Positions 37,310 to 47,696 of a stretch of DNA of 64,000 nt are shown piece by piece (position 1 is the stretch's first letter; the number at the start of each line of letters is the position of its first letter). The position numbers and the translations under genes are program-made. Origin of the DNA: an uncultured Desulfobacter sp. (GTDB lineage Bacteria > Desulfobacterota > Desulfobacteria > Desulfobacterales > Desulfobacteraceae); assembly GCF_963665355.1 (NCBI RefSeq), contig NZ_OY762229.1, positions 5,084,001 to 5,148,000 on the forward strand, written 5' to 3'. The notes under the pieces are model-generated. The model had not been told where the DNA came from, made no database searches, and was given only the letters and a program-made list of their open reading frames with translations.

Positions 37310-38782
37310 TTACAATTCGGGAAATTTAACAGGGATGCTAACAGCCTGCTCAAATCCAAATCCTGCCCGGATCAGGGACATTTCATCAAAATGCCGGGCC
37401 ATTATCTGAAGGCCCATGGGAAGACCGGTGGAAGAAATACCTGCGGGCACCGAGATCCCGGGGATACCTGCCAGATTGCAGGACAGAGTAAAAATGTCGC
37501 TTAAATACATAGTCAGAGGATCTTCCACGTTCTCACCTATTTTGAACGCAGGCGTCGGTGCCACGGGAGACAGGATAATGTCGCATTCCTCAAAAGCGCG
37601 TTTAAAATCGTCCATGATCAGTGCCCTGACCTGGGAAGCACGACCGTAATAGGCGTCGTAATACCCGGAGGACAAGGAGTAGGTGCCGATAATAATCCGG
37701 CGCTGGACTTCCATCCCGAATCCTTTGGATTTGGTTTTTTTGTACATCTCAATGAGGTCGTCGGATTCCATATCCCTGTACCCGTACCTCACCCCGTCAA
37801 ACCGCGCCAGGTTGGCACTGGCTTCACAAGGCGCAATAATGTAGTAGGCAGCCACCACATAATTGGTATGGGGTAAAGATATCTCTTTAACGGCAACACC
37901 TAAGTCTTCCAGGGTCTTCCGGGCTTTTTCAAACATGGATTTAACCTGCGGGTCAATACCCCCAAGACTTGAAAATTCCTTGGGGATGCCTGCAGTCATA
38001 CCGGTCAGGCCTTTATCCTTGAACATGGCAATACCCTTTAAAAAATCAGGCATCTGTTCAGGTGCACTGGTGGAATCTTTGGGGTCATGGCCGCCCATGA
38101 CATTGAGCATCATCGCCGCATCTGTCACATCCCGGGTAATGGGCCCCACCTGATCTAAGGATGACGCATAGGCCACAACCCCAAACCGTGACACCCGGCC
38201 ATAGGTGGGTTTCAGCCCCACCACACCACAATGGGAAGCTGGCTGGCGTATGGAACCGCCGGTGTCCGTGCCCACGGCCCCGGCACAGAATTGGGCAGCC
38301 ACGGCAGCGGCTGATCCACCGGATGATCCGCCAGGCACATGGTCCGTATTCCAGGGGTTGCGCGTGGCAAAAAAAGCAGAGTTCTCGGTTGAAGATCCCA
38401 TGGCAAACTCATCCATATTGGTCTTGCCGATGAGCACGGCATCCTGTGCTTTCAATTTCTCCACCACCGTGGCATCGTACCGGGGAACAAAATTTTCCAG
38501 GATTCTGGATGCACAGGTGGTTTTAACGCCCCTGGTACATAACACATCTTTCAATGCCACGGGGATGCCGGTGAAGGCCTGGTTCTCCCCTTGGGCTATA
38601 ATCCGGTCCGCCTGTTCAGCCTGTTCCAGGGCAAGCCCCGGGTCCACGGTGATAAATGACTTGATTTTATTATCATATTGATCAATACGATCAAGGAAAG
38701 CCCGTGTCAGTTCTACAGAAGATATTTCCTTTTTGGCCAGAAGATCCTGGGCCTGGGCAATGGTCAGGGTATGCAGATTCAT
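37310..38782 (-). CDS. gatA: Asp-tRNA(Asn)/Glu-tRNA(Gln) amidotransferase subunit A
   Basis: The glutaminase subunit of GatCAB, which converts misacylated Glu-tRNA-Gln and Asp-tRNA-Asn. The amidase triad is visible: Lys in VALKDVL, the cis-Ser in [10 protein letters not shown] and the nucleophilic Ser in [13 protein letters not shown]. Length is 490 residues. gatC lies 33 bp upstream on the same strand; gatB is not in the window. AGGAAA precedes the ATG. Confidence 0.96.
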   Translation of the reverse strand: MNLHTLTIAQAQDLLAKKEISSVELTRAFLDRIDQYDNKIKSFITVDPGLALEQAEQADRIIAQGENQAFTGIPVALKDVLCTRGVKTTCASRILENFVPRYDATVVEKLKAQDAVLIGKTNMDEFAMGSSTENSAFFATRNPWNTDHVPGGSSGGSAAAVAAQFCAGAVGTDTGGSIRQPASHCGVVGLKPTYGRVSRFGVVAYASSLDQVGPITRDVTDAAMMLNVMGGHDPKDSTSAPEQMPDFLKGIAMFKDKGLTGMTAGIPKEFSSLGGIDPQVKSMFEKARKTLEDLGVAVKEISLPHTNYVVAAYYIIAPCEASANLARFDGVRYGYRDMESDDLIEMYKKTKSKGFGMEVQRRIIIGTYSLSSGYYDAYYGRASQVRALIMDDFKRAFEECDIILSPVAPTPAFKIGENVEDPLTMYLSDIFTLSCNLAGIPGISVPAGISSTGLPMGLQIMARHFDEMSLIRAGFGFEQAVSIPVKFPEL

Positions 38783-38815
38783 TTTATTTCCTTACGCGCT
38801 TGTCTTTTGGGGAAG

Positions 38816-39103
38816 CTACTTTACAACTCTTGGAACCAGATAAAAATCCTGATCACGTTCCGGGGCATTGGCCAGGGTCACTTCCGGGCCCGGGGACGGT
38901 GCCGGTTTGTCTTCCCTGAGCACATTGTTCATGAATGCCGCCCCTGATGCCGGCGTCACACCTTCAACATCCACATCCTTGAGGGCATCGATATAATCAA
39001 GGATATCACTGAGCTGTCCTGCCAGGGTTTCCTTGAGATCATCATCCACATCCAGCCGGGCCAGATGAGCTATTTTTTCCACTTCCTGTTGTGATATTTT
39101 CAT
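38816..39103 (-). CDS. gatC: Asp-tRNA(Asn)/Glu-tRNA(Gln) amidotransferase subunit C
   Basis: The 95-residue linker subunit that wraps around GatA: MKISQQEVEKIAHLARLDVDDDLKETLAGQLSDILDYID region with the typical KxLxxxDVxGVxP turn (KDVDVEGVTP) and a C-terminal DxFLVPRVVK-like end (YLVPRVVK). AGGA lies before the ATG. The start directly follows the SPOR gene stop (two bases). Confidence 0.95.
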   Translation of the reverse strand: MKISQQEVEKIAHLARLDVDDDLKETLAGQLSDILDYIDALKDVDVEGVTPASGAAFMNNVLREDKPAPSPGPEVTLANAPERDQDFYLVPRVVK

Positions 39104-39105
39104 TT

Positions 39106-39909
39106 TTATTCCTTTTTTACGATCATGCCGTTTACACCTGAACCGGAAAGCGCTGTCAGCCGGACTCCTGCAGACTGGTAATCGGCAAAGGAGCCGGTCC
39201 TGATCCGGTACCAGGTTACTCCGTTGATCTTCACACTGACCCGGTAGGAGGAGATTCCTTTTTCTTTTAAACGCACCATGTGGGTCAGGGCATCACTTAA
39301 ATCCTTATATGACGCAATCTGTATGGTATATGCACCATCGGATGACGCAGGCAATTTTCCAGCGTCATCCTCTCGTCTTTCTGGGGAGGCCTCTATTTTT
39401 TCATCTGTTTGGGATTTTGATTTTGAAACCTTGGGAGAAAGCTGGGGCACAGTCTGTTTTTCATTGGTTTTTGTATCTGGTTTTAGCAAAGCACTCTTTT
39501 TTTCCACAGGTGCCGGTGCGGCATCATTGCCAAAACCCTGTTCTGCCTGATGCCAGGTGGCCAGTTTTCTACTGCGTTTGACCGGAATTCCTTCAACCTG
39601 GGAAATCTGAGGTTCTGGCCGTACCGAAGCCGGCTTTCCGGTTTCCGGCCCCGGGGTAATTTCCCCCAAGTCTTGTTTTCCTTTAATCTGATGAAACACC
39701 GGCTCATCAAGAAGATCATAAAATTTAAGATCTATTTTTTCTTTTTCAGGCATTTTGGCTGCAAGTTCCCTGGCCATTTGACCAAGGTACTGCTGGAAAG
39801 GCCGGGTCTCAAACAGGACAGGACTTGATCCCCTGCCCACAAACACCCCGAGACTGAACATCCAGATTCCTATAAAAAAATAGCAGCCATATGTCCTGAT
39901 AAAATGAAT
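39106..39909 (-). CDS. SPOR-domain protein, membrane-anchored, probable ATT start
   Basis: A C-terminal SPOR domain (about residues 190-267: AYTIQIASYKDLSDALTHMVRLKEKGI ... WYRIRTGSFADYQSAGVRL) binds denuded septal peptidoglycan. A charged, Pro/Lys-rich linker (about 80-185) connects it to an N-terminal membrane segment. With the first ATG (39861) the membrane segment would be cut to about ten residues. The frame continues 16 codons upstream to an ATT at 39909, which has AGGAGAG six bases before it and gives IHFIRTYGCYFFIGIWMFSLGVF, a complete anchor. No ATG, GTG or TTG is available in frame after the upstream stop. The gene follows argS by 11 bp and precedes gatC. Confidence 0.82.
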   Translation of the reverse strand: MHFIRTYGCYFFIGIWMFSLGVFVGRGSSPVLFETRPFQQYLGQMARELAAKMPEKEKIDLKFYDLLDEPVFHQIKGKQDLGEITPGPETGKPASVRPEPQISQVEGIPVKRSRKLATWHQAEQGFGNDAAPAPVEKKSALLKPDTKTNEKQTVPQLSPKVSKSKSQTDEKIEASPERREDDAGKLPASSDGAYTIQIASYKDLSDALTHMVRLKEKGISSYRVSVKINGVTWYRIRTGSFADYQSAGVRLTALSGSGVNGMIVKKE

Positions 39910-39920
39910 TGTAAACTCTC

Positions 39921-41606
39921 CTACATTCTCTCAGGAGCCGACACACCTAAAAGCAACAGTCCGTTGCGGATCACTTTTTTAACTGCCAGCACCAGGGAAA
40001 GCCTGGCCAGACAAAGCGGTTTATCCTCTATGATAACCTTATGCCGGTTGTAATAGGCATGAAAGGCTGCTGCAAGAGCCATGAGATAAGTAAAAATAAC
40101 GTGGGGATGAAGAGTGGCTGCACTTTTTTCCACCTGTTCCTGAAAACCTGCAACCTGCTTGATAAGTTTGAGTTCCTCTTCGGCCACCAGTTTTTCAAGA
40201 TGAATACCGGTTTTGAAATCTGTCTGGTCAATGAGGCCTTCATCCTTTGCCTTGTTTAAAATTCCGGTAATCCGGGCATGGACATACTGTACATAATAGA
40301 CAGGGTTGTCAGAACTCTTCTTCTTGGCCAGTTCCAGATCAAAATCAAGGCCTGAATCATAACTGCGGCTTAAAAACATGAATCGGGCAGCGTCTTTGCC
40401 CACCTCATCCACAATATCCTTAAGCGTCACAAACTCTCCGGCCCTGGTGGACATCTGCACGGGATTTCCATCCCTGAGCAGATTAACCAGCTGGACCAGA
40501 ATCACATCAAATTGTTCACTCTTGCGCCCTGAGGCCACAACTGCGGCATCAATTCGCTTGATATATCCGTGGTGATCTGCCCCCCAGACATCAATGACAC
40601 GGTCAAACCCGCGCTCATATTTCTCATCATGATAGGCAATGTCCGAGGCATAATAGGTGGTCAGGCCGTTGTTGCGCACCACCACCCGGTCCTTTTCATC
40701 ACCGAAGTTTTCCGTGCGAAACCACAGAGCCCCGTCCTTTTCATAAATCAGGTCTTTTGCTTTAAAATTTTCAATGGTCTCCTGAACCCGGCCTGAATCA
40801 TAAAGGCTTTGCTCACTGAACCAATTGTCAAACCGGACCCCGAAATCATCCAGGTCAGACCGGATGCCGGCCAGAATTTTTTGGGCGGCAAATCGTGCAC
40901 AGATTTCAATACCCTGTTTTTCGTCGGCATCCGCAAGGTCTTTGCCCCGGGAGTCAAGAATCTCCTGGGCAATATCGCGGATATAATCGCCCTGGTAGCA
41001 GTCCTGGGGGAAATCAATATTCCCCCCCTGAATCTGCTGCAGCCTTAGCCACACTGATGTGCCAAGGGTTCTGATCTGGCGGCCGGAGTCATTGATATAA
41101 TATTCTTTTTGCACATCGAAGCCTGCAAAGCTAAGAATATTACCCATGGCATCTCCCACGGCAGCCCCGCGGCCGTGCCCCACATGAAGCGGTCCCGTGG
41201 GATTGGCCGATACAAATTCAACCTGGACCCGTTTTTTATCACCCATGGTGGATGAACCAAAGGCCAAATCTTGCACCAGCACCCGGTCCACCACCGGATG
41301 CCAGGCCTCAGGCGATAAGAAAAAATTAATAAATCCGGGGCCAGCCACCTCCATTTTTGCCAGCGAAGTCCCCAAAGAAGCGTCGGACATATCAGACATG
41401 GATTCAACAAGAGTTTTGGCAATCTTTGCCGGGGCCATTTTCTGCAGCTTTGCCGACACCATGGCAAAATTGGTTGAAAAATCGCCCTGACCTTCATGTT
41501 TAGGGGTTTCAACCTCAAATTCCGGCACTTGGTCCGAAGGCAGCATCCCCTTTTCAAAGGCAGCGCGGGCCGCATCAATGACCATGGTTCTAATTTTTGT
41601 TTTCAT
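39921..41606 (-). CDS. argS: arginyl-tRNA synthetase
   Basis: Class Ia synthetase. The HIGH-type signature is [12 protein letters not shown] within [11 protein letters not shown], and the KMSKS-equivalent is MSTRAGEF, as is common in this ArgRS subgroup. The N-terminal Add1 domain (about residues 1-110) and the C-terminal DALR anticodon-binding domain are present. I place the start at ATG 41606 (MKTKIRTM), seven bases after the upstream stop; the frame is open a further 23 codons into that gene. Length is 561 residues. Confidence 0.96.
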   Translation of the reverse strand: MKTKIRTMVIDAARAAFEKGMLPSDQVPEFEVETPKHEGQGDFSTNFAMVSAKLQKMAPAKIAKTLVESMSDMSDASLGTSLAKMEVAGPGFINFFLSPEAWHPVVDRVLVQDLAFGSSTMGDKKRVQVEFVSANPTGPLHVGHGRGAAVGDAMGNILSFAGFDVQKEYYINDSGRQIRTLGTSVWLRLQQIQGGNIDFPQDCYQGDYIRDIAQEILDSRGKDLADADEKQGIEICARFAAQKILAGIRSDLDDFGVRFDNWFSEQSLYDSGRVQETIENFKAKDLIYEKDGALWFRTENFGDEKDRVVVRNNGLTTYYASDIAYHDEKYERGFDRVIDVWGADHHGYIKRIDAAVVASGRKSEQFDVILVQLVNLLRDGNPVQMSTRAGEFVTLKDIVDEVGKDAARFMFLSRSYDSGLDFDLELAKKKSSDNPVYYVQYVHARITGILNKAKDEGLIDQTDFKTGIHLEKLVAEEELKLIKQVAGFQEQVEKSAATLHPHVIFTYLMALAAAFHAYYNRHKVIIEDKPLCLARLSLVLAVKKVIRNGLLLLGVSAPERM

Positions 41607-41613
41607 ATAAGGA

Positions 41614-42066
41614 TTAGTTCTCGTGTTCAGAGGTATCTTCAGGGGTAAATCTAGGGGTATCATCCTCGGAATCAATTTCCTTCATCTCATCCTCCTTGGT
41701 GTCCCCATCTTCATCTAACAGAACATCAAGTTCCACATCATCCTCATCAAGAAGAAACTCCTCTTCACTGGGCAATGTGTCCACATCATTAAATTCAAGT
41801 TCCATCTTATCCGATTCGAGATCGGCAAAAAATTCAATGGCATTTTCAAACAACTTTTCGGACAACTCCCTGGTGGGGAAAAAACTGCGGCGGCGAAATA
41901 CGGCAAGAAATGCCTTGAACCCCTCCTGGCATGCCTGGCGCACTGCATCAAGGTCATAGTCCTCTTCATGCAAAGGCATAATTACACCGGGATCCACCTC
42001 GGCAGATTCAAGGACAGTTAAAATATTGTCCTTTAGATTTTTCTCAAGCCTGATTTTTTGTTTCAT
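41614..42066 (-). CDS. acidic hypothetical protein upstream of argS
   Basis: 150 residues. The N-terminal part (about 1-90) is helical and mixed in charge ([41 protein letters not shown]). The last 60 residues are strongly acidic ([30 protein letters not shown]). I know no function. It starts the minus-strand series running through argS, the SPOR gene and gatCA; the promoter lies in the 200 bp towards the tRNA genes. Confidence 0.7.
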   Translation of the reverse strand: MKQKIRLEKNLKDNILTVLESAEVDPGVIMPLHEEDYDLDAVRQACQEGFKAFLAVFRRRSFFPTRELSEKLFENAIEFFADLESDKMELEFNDVDTLPSEEEFLLDEDDVELDVLLDEDGDTKEDEMKEIDSEDDTPRFTPEDTSEHEN

Positions 42067-42267
42067 TAAATTCTCCTGTTATCATCCCCTGTTATAATCC
42101 ATTCATTGAAACTTCTTAATATAGCCCAACTAATTCCCATGTCAATGATTTAAATTGGTACCGTCAGGGCAATTCCATGGATTTTGATTAAAACAAATGA
42201 TTGCCCGGAATGGCATTTTTTGATTGACCAGCCGGGATCAAGGTGTTATATAACCCGGGTTAATTTT

Positions 42268-42355
42268 GGAGGAGTGGCCGAGCGGTTGAAGGCGGCGGTC
42301 TTGAAAACCGTTAGGTGTAACAGCCTCGTGGGTTCGAATCCTACCTCCTCCGCCA
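42268..42355 (+). tRNA. tRNA-Ser (anticodon TGA)
   Basis: 88 bases including an encoded CCA. The acceptor GGAGGAG pairs with CTCCTCC, the anticodon loop is CTTGAAA and a long variable arm is present as in all bacterial tRNA-Ser. GGTTCGAATCC is the T arm. Confidence 0.96.
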
Positions 42356-42372
42356 AAAAAAAAGTGATTTAT

Positions 42373-42464
42373 GGAGAAGTGACCGAGTGGCCGAAGGTGC
42401 TCGCCTGCTAAGCGAGTGTATGGGGAAACTTGTACCGAGAGTTCGAATCTCTCCTTCTCCGCCA
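42373..42464 (+). tRNA. tRNA-Ser (anticodon GCT)
   Basis: 92 bases including CCA. CTCGC-CTGCTAA-GCGAG is the anticodon arm; the long variable arm and AGTTCGAATCT T arm follow. It lies 17 bp after the first tRNA-Ser, so the two are one transcript ending at the terminator at 42484-42524. Confidence 0.96.
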
Positions 42465-42483
42465 GTATCAAGAAGCAAGACTT

Positions 42484-42524
42484 AAAGGGCTTTTGTCGAG
42501 TGCGACAAAGGCCCTTTGTTTTTG
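42484..42524 (+). terminator. terminator after tRNA-Ser pair
   Basis: AAAGGGCTTTTGTCG pairs with CGACAAAGGCCCTTT with one G-T wobble and a short loop, followed by GTTTTTG. Confidence 0.85.
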
Positions 42525-42757
42525 TCTCAGTATGATCCCAGGTGTGACCCTTTGTTTTTTTTGAGACACATCTTTTTGACATTTGCTGAACGAATAAACA
42601 CTGCGGGTTTGGAAACCCCGGGATACACCTAATAGCGCTCGCTGTTTTGATGAATTTATAGTGGAAGTACAGGGATGGTCTAATAGTCTATTGGGTACAT
42701 CTTCCGAAAAAATGGATGTTGTGATGTGAGTAGTCCTCACCATCAACGCCTTGAAAC

Positions 42758-43165
42758 CTATTTTGTTTCGATCCAATTTTCCAGTCTCAAACCATCAACT
42801 CTGACAAACTCACGCATGTTATTAGAGACAAGAATTAGTGATTCACTCCGAGCATGCCCGGCAATATGCAAATCATTGATCCCGATAGGGGTTCCTTTCT
42901 TTTCTAAATCCGCTCTGATATTTCCATAGTGGGCAGCCGCATTGTCGTCATAGGAAAGGACTTCCAGTCGTGATACAAAATCTTCTACTCTTCTCAGATT
43001 GTGGGACACCATAGTGCTTTTTTCAGCACCATGTAACAATTCTGCCAAGGTGATCGAACTAATACACATCTGCCCTGCATGGGCGTTGAAAACGGCTAAT
43101 ACTTCAATTGGTCGACGCTTAATCACATCAATAACAATATTGGTGTCCAACATATATTTCAGCAT
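42758..43165 (-). CDS. vapC: VapC-type PIN-domain ribonuclease toxin
   Basis: A 135-residue PIN domain: LDTNIVIDVI (first Asp), AELLHGA (Glu), INDLHIAGHA (Asp) and LILVSNNMREF (last Asp/Asn). The metal-binding acids fit an active VapC, which cleaves tRNA or rRNA. Translation starts at the ATG overlapping the antitoxin stop by one base (43165). It is the second gene of a two-gene toxin-antitoxin unit just downstream of the tRNA-Ser pair. Confidence 0.9.
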   Translation of the reverse strand: MLKYMLDTNIVIDVIKRRPIEVLAVFNAHAGQMCISSITLAELLHGAEKSTMVSHNLRRVEDFVSRLEVLSYDDNAAAHYGNIRADLEKKGTPIGINDLHIAGHARSESLILVSNNMREFVRVDGLRLENWIETK

Positions 43166-43398
43166 CAAAAAGATTCCCTTTCTGATTGTTCCTGTGAAGC
43201 ACGTTCCGTCATAAAATCATCGGACACCCCGTCTTCAGAAAGAAAAAAACTGTCCCATGTATTTTCTACGGGTGAAAGCACACGGTCTTTGCCGACAACA
43301 CGCACGACAACTTTTTTCACGTTCTCGGGAAACCTACTGTCAACCGGTAATCTTACCGCTTGGGTTCTGTTATTTACAAAAACGGTTCCTACGTCCAT
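43165..43398 (-). CDS. vapB: VapB-type antitoxin (AbrB/SpoVT fold)
   Basis: From ATG 43398 (GGGAGA seven bases upstream) the protein begins (M)DVGTVFVNNRTQAVRLPVDSRFPENVKKV, a swapped-hairpin AbrB DNA-binding domain typical of VapB. The C-terminal part (WDSFF...SERESF) is the toxin-binding tail. A longer frame starts at 43446, but the shorter start fits the family and the ribosome-binding site. Confidence 0.85.
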   Translation of the reverse strand: MDVGTVFVNNRTQAVRLPVDSRFPENVKKVVVRVVGKDRVLSPVENTWDSFFLSEDGVSDDFMTERASQEQSERESF

Positions 43399-43975
43399 AA
43401 CCCAATCTCCCATAATAAGTTCGCTATCCATCTGATAGCGCCCCATTCAGCCGAGGCTGAACCCAATTTTGCAAGCAACTAAAATCATGAGAAAAAAAAT
43501 TTAGTTACTTAAAAGTATAAATCAGAATAGTGTATTTAGCAATGGTATATAGCATCAATTTTATCCCCAAGCCTTTAAACTGTTCGTCTAAACTGTTCGT
43601 CACCTTTTGTGTTTTTCATGGAAGCATTACCAGAAAGTCCGGGGTTTTCATCCGCCAGCAAAACGGTGTTTGCCCGATCAGTAGTCCTCGTGTTAACAAT
43701 TCCAGTTTGATGTGTCGAATTTTAACTATCAACAACCCAATAATAAAAGCAAACTGCGCATATACTGAATGGATACAGCACATACAGACAAAATGTGGCA
43801 TCTGCCCTTTTTCAAAAATTTGCTGAAATTAGCTTTTGATACCCGGTTCCCTTAAAAAGAGAATTTATCCGGGCACGGGATCTCCTGATCAGCCAAACTG
43901 CTCTATCACTTGATCTGCATGCTGAATGGCATAGGAGGACTCTCCGTGACAGGGAATTCTATCCCGATTCGACAA
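43399..43975. other. gene-poor stretch between vapB and DUF169 gene
   Basis: About 580 bp with no frame that looks like a gene: stop codons are dense, and the best frame (43530-43826) has unusual composition and no ribosome-binding site. AAACTGTTCGTC is repeated twice in tandem at about 43578-43601. It looks like decayed accessory sequence plus the vapBC promoter. Confidence 0.45.
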
Positions 43976-44749
43976 TTATTGTTTTTTCAGACGCTTCCAG
44001 GCCCGGGTGCCTACCATTGAATCGGGCCAAGCATCCACCATCTGCAAAAAAAGGTCATAGGACACTGCAAAGCTGAATTCTCCTTTTTTAAAATATTTGA
44101 TTCCATTAATGTCAAAACCGCCAATAACTGCAACCCTGTCTCCTTTACGCTTGAATTTGCGGGGCCAGGAAACAAGGGCAGCGCAGCCCATACCAAAGGG
44201 GATTTTAACCGCATCAGGATTCCCGGTAACAAAGACCGTTAAAGCGTTGAGCCCTATCAGGCTGTCCCGGTTCGGGAACAATAAAACGATTTCAGGTCTA
44301 TTTCCCGAAGCAAACAGATCAAGGGGTTGAATAACAAGAACGGCTGCGTCTGCTCCAGGCGGTTTGAAGGAATCATAAATCCGTTTTCCGGTGTCAACGC
44401 AGTCCACATACCGCTCTCCCTGCATCTGGCCTTGGATGCCGCTTGAAATCAGGGCCGGTTCAAAGGATTCATAGAACGGTTTGAATCCCGTAAAAAACGC
44501 AGCCCCCAGGCATCCGTAATGTTCCTTGTCAAAAAATGCCGGACACATTTTCCTTCGGGCATACCGGACCTTTGAAAGTAGACAGGAGCTCCAATTTATC
44601 TCATGGTCACCATCCGGACTCAAAAGATCTATATGGGTCATGGGCTTAGGAGTTATCCCGGATTCAGGTATCTGATCTGTATAAAAAAGACCCATAACAG
44701 GCCCGTCAAGTCCAAGTATGTCCAAAAACGCTGTTATCTTTTTATTCAT
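43976..44749 (-). CDS. DUF169 family protein
   Basis: 257 residues matching the DUF169 pattern: GLFYTDQIPES near the N terminus, a conserved CLLSKVRYARRK, PAFFDKEHYGCLGAAFFTGF with a Cys-Leu-Gly core and a C-terminal FSFAVSYDLFLQMV. Several Cys residues (CPAFF, GCLG) suggest metal or cofactor binding, but the function is not known. AGGAGG stands before the ATG at 44749. It is 30 bp downstream of the half-size EamA gene. Confidence 0.85.
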   Translation of the reverse strand: MNKKITAFLDILGLDGPVMGLFYTDQIPESGITPKPMTHIDLLSPDGDHEINWSSCLLSKVRYARRKMCPAFFDKEHYGCLGAAFFTGFKPFYESFEPALISSGIQGQMQGERYVDCVDTGKRIYDSFKPPGADAAVLVIQPLDLFASGNRPEIVLLFPNRDSLIGLNALTVFVTGNPDAVKIPFGMGCAALVSWPRKFKRKGDRVAVIGGFDINGIKYFKKGEFSFAVSYDLFLQMVDAWPDSMVGTRAWKRLKKQ

Positions 44750-44779
44750 GTGTAATCCTCCTTATTTTAAACTGATGAA

Positions 44780-45193
44780 TCATGAGGCTGAAAACAAATA
44801 TATAGCGATAAAGGCAGTTAAAATCCCCAGTCCCTCTTTTAGTGTGATGGTTTCGTTAAGCAGTAGATATCCCAGGGCAATGGTAATCAATGGCGACAAC
44901 GATGTGAACATAGCAACCACAGAAACCTTGCCGGACCGGACTGCAAACAAAAAACATAATCCCCCTGCCATACCAAGCATGCCGGTCGCCAGGGCCAGAA
45001 AAATCCCTTTGCCGCTTACGTCCGGCCTGAAATGCAAAACTGCCAGGACAATCGCACCTATTACCATGGCGCCCATACTTTCGTAGACCATAGCACTCAT
45101 GGGGCTTATATACCGGGTGGTCAGTTTCGGGATAAACGCCCAGAAGCCCCAGCAGACAAGGGTGCCCAGTGCAGGTAATATCCATGTTTTCAT
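44780..45193 (-). CDS. single EamA-domain (half-size) DMT transporter
   Basis: 137 residues with four hydrophobic segments, one EamA unit (WILPALGTLVCWGFWAFIPKL ... ALGYLLLNETITLKEGLGILTAFIAIYL). This size resembles the dimeric SMR-like EamA transporters. ATG 45193 has a strong AGGAGG; a longer frame starts at 45250 but runs into the divergent promoter. It is cotranscribed with the DUF169 gene and divergent from the BTAD regulator (143 bp apart). Confidence 0.82.
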   Translation of the reverse strand: MKTWILPALGTLVCWGFWAFIPKLTTRYISPMSAMVYESMGAMVIGAIVLAVLHFRPDVSGKGIFLALATGMLGMAGGLCFLFAVRSGKVSVVAMFTSLSPLITIALGYLLLNETITLKEGLGILTAFIAIYLFSAS

Positions 45194-45336
45194 AAAAATT
45201 CCTCCTTTTGCGTCGGCAATTTTAAGATGGTGAGCCATCATGGCATGCAAGCGTCCCGAAAACGTTCCGGGACCTGAGGGAAAATTTTAATTTGTAAAAA
45301 ACGGACCGTTGCTATACTCAACAAGAGGGAGGAAAA

Positions 45337-47676
45337 ATGCCGGAATTTGTCTGTCAATTTTTTGGAAGTCCAAAATTTTTTGTTGATGGCCGCCCTGTAA
45401 AACCCGACCGCAGGAAAGCTGTCGCACTGGCCGCGTTTCTTATCGTTCACGGAAAAAGCATATCCAGAGAACGGTTGGCCGACCTGTTCTGGCCTAACTT
45501 TGGTCGAACCAGCGCATTGGCATCCCTCCGCAGGACCCTTTCGGTCATGGGTAAAGTGCTGGGCAAACACTGGTTTGAGGCAAACAGAGAGACCATCTGC
45601 TTTGTGCCAAATGAAAATATCTCTGTTGATGTGGCGCAATTTCAGGCACTGATATCCCGGCATAGCACGAATTCTGATGCCCTGGAACCAGATGTTCTGG
45701 AAAAAGCCGCCCAAATGTATAGCGGTTCGTTTTTATCTGACTTCAGTCTCTATGATGCTCCTGAGTTTGACGAATGGCAGTTTGCTCGAAAAGAAGCCTT
45801 TGAGCGTGAATTCATCCAGATTATAAACATCCTTGCCCAAAGGCATGAAACCCTGGGTAATGATGACAAGGCCATAAAGTATGCCTCGGTCTGGGCGGAG
45901 TATGATCCATTAAATGAATCCGCCCACCGATGCCTGATCCGGCTTTTTGGCCGGACCGGGCAGAAAGGGCTGGTTAAGCAGCAGTATGACAGATGCCGGC
46001 AACTGCTTGACACAGAACTTGGCATCCCCCCAGATTCAAAGACAGCACAGCTTGCCGAAAAGGCCCTTGGGCCAGGCTCTTTTCCGGTTAAACAAATACC
46101 GACAGCCCGGGATCTGTTTCCTGAACAATCCTTTGCGTTTATAGGTCGGCCCAGAGAACTGACAGCCATTTCAGTGATTCTTATCCAACATGGTGCCAGG
46201 CTTTTAACCCTTACAGGCCCCGGAGGCATCGGAAAGACACGGCTTGCACTGGAATTCGCAACAAAAGAACGCATCTCATTTGCCCATGGTGTTTTCTTTT
46301 TACCCTTGGCCAATATATCCTGCCTTGATGCAATGATGGCTGCCCTGTCAGAACGCTTGGGGCTCTTGCCTGACAAGCGCACATCCGTCCTTCAGCAGGT
46401 TCAGGATTTTTTGAGAGACAAAAAGATCCTGCTGGTCCTGGATAATCTTGAACATCTGGAGGGGATTAACGAACAGATCTGTCTGCTCCTGGATAATACC
46501 CGGCATTTAAAAATTCTTGCCACCAGCAGATCCCGCCTGGAACTCGGCAGGGAACAGGTACTATCTGTGTCTGGACTTGATTGTCCCCTCCAGCCACCTG
46601 GTAAAAAAACAGAGCAAATCAAAACCTTCTTTGAGGCCCAAGCCCCGGCTTTATTCATAGCTGCCGTGCGAAGGGTTCAGCCTTATTTTGTGCCCCATGC
46701 CGGCAATCTGCATGACATCATGCGCGTATGCCGCCTGACATCGGGCATTCCATTAGCACTTATTCTGGCCGGAGGATGGGGCGACACATATTGTGTGCGG
46801 GATATTGCAGACCAGATCGAAAAGAGCATTGATTTTCTTCAGGTCGGCCAGGCGGATGTCCCACCTTCCCACAGAAGCATTCGGGCCGTTTTCGATACAT
46901 CCTGGAACAGCCTATCGCAACAGGAGAAAAGGATTTTCATGAACCTGGCTGTTTTCAGGGGCTCATTTTGCCGTGAAGCGGCCAGTGCGGTTGCCGGCAC
47001 TTTTGACCAGGAACCGGATTGCCAGGGGCTTTCAGGCATTATCAGAAAATCTCTTGTCAGACTTGATCCTGTTACAGGCCTGCTCTCTTTGCACACGCTT
47101 ATTTCCCAGTATGCAGAAGAGCAACTTGTGTCATCGGGCACACAGGAAATGGTCCTTAACAGGCATCAGGCCTATTATCTGGGCATGGTTCGAACCGGTG
47201 AAGAAGAATTGATTGGGCCGAAAATGATGGCATACCGAACGGATATGGATCTGGCCTTTGCCAATATTGAACAGGCCTGGAACAGGGCTGTATTAAAGAA
47301 GGATATCGCATCCCTTTCAAGTGCGGCGGCCGGACTGTACGTCTATTTTGACATGCACGGAAATTACCTGAACGGCCAGCGGTTGTTTAGCGCTGCAAAA
47401 CCGCTGGCAGAAAACCAGCAACAGCCTTTCAATCCGGTATCCGGCCTTCTGATGGTCTGCTGGTTTGATATGCATACCCAAAGCGTAAACGCCAAACCAT
47501 CCTTTGATCAGGTTTTAGGATTTGCACACCAATGGCTCAGAAGCACTGTCAAATCAAGTGACGATTTAAGCCGTGCCCACGCCCTTCTTCTCATGGGTGC
47601 GGTTTCCCATAAAAAAAAAAGCATATCAGGGCCATTCGTTTATATAAACAAAGCCTATCCCGGGCTTCCCGGATAG
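45337..47676 (+). CDS. BTAD/AAA-type transcriptional regulator, N-terminal part (frameshifted)
   Basis: The N terminus is a SARP-like DNA-binding winged helix (FGSPKFFVDGRPVKPDRRKAVALAAFL, RLADLFWP) followed by a BTAD helical repeat domain (about residues 95-245) and a STAND ATPase (P-loop TGPGGIGKTRLALEFA at about 290, Walker B ILLVLDNLEHL, about 370). A TPR-like region begins after about 620. The frame ends at 47676 in an artefact-looking tail after ten A at 47611-47620. Shifting by one base continues directly into the TPR frame at 47697-48434. AGGGAGGA precedes the ATG. It is divergent from the EamA-DUF169 pair and may regulate it. Confidence 0.8.
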   Translation: MPEFVCQFFGSPKFFVDGRPVKPDRRKAVALAAFLIVHGKSISRERLADLFWPNFGRTSALASLRRTLSVMGKVLGKHWFEANRETICFVPNENISVDVAQFQALISRHSTNSDALEPDVLEKAAQMYSGSFLSDFSLYDAPEFDEWQFARKEAFEREFIQIINILAQRHETLGNDDKAIKYASVWAEYDPLNESAHRCLIRLFGRTGQKGLVKQQYDRCRQLLDTELGIPPDSKTAQLAEKALGPGSFPVKQIPTARDLFPEQSFAFIGRPRELTAISVILIQHGARLLTLTGPGGIGKTRLALEFATKERISFAHGVFFLPLANISCLDAMMAALSERLGLLPDKRTSVLQQVQDFLRDKKILLVLDNLEHLEGINEQICLLLDNTRHLKILATSRSRLELGREQVLSVSGLDCPLQPPGKKTEQIKTFFEAQAPALFIAAVRRVQPYFVPHAGNLHDIMRVCRLTSGIPLALILAGGWGDTYCVRDIADQIEKSIDFLQVGQADVPPSHRSIRAVFDTSWNSLSQQEKRIFMNLAVFRGSFCREAASAVAGTFDQEPDCQGLSGIIRKSLVRLDPVTGLLSLHTLISQYAEEQLVSSGTQEMVLNRHQAYYLGMVRTGEEELIGPKMMAYRTDMDLAFANIEQAWNRAVLKKDIASLSSAAAGLYVYFDMHGNYLNGQRLFSAAKPLAENQQQPFNPVSGLLMVCWFDMHTQSVNAKPSFDQVLGFAHQWLRSTVKSSDDLSRAHALLLMGAVSHKKKSISGPFVYINKAYPGLPG
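47611..47620 (+). other. A10 homopolymer at frameshift of BTAD regulator
   Basis: Ten consecutive A lie between the two halves of the regulator. Eight or eleven A would restore one continuous frame reading (K)KKHIRAIRLYKQSLSRASRIEHAFWVTMRIGL. Slippage by one base backwards at this tract would make the full protein. Confidence 0.8.
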
Positions 47677-47696
47677 AACATGCATTTTGGGTCACC

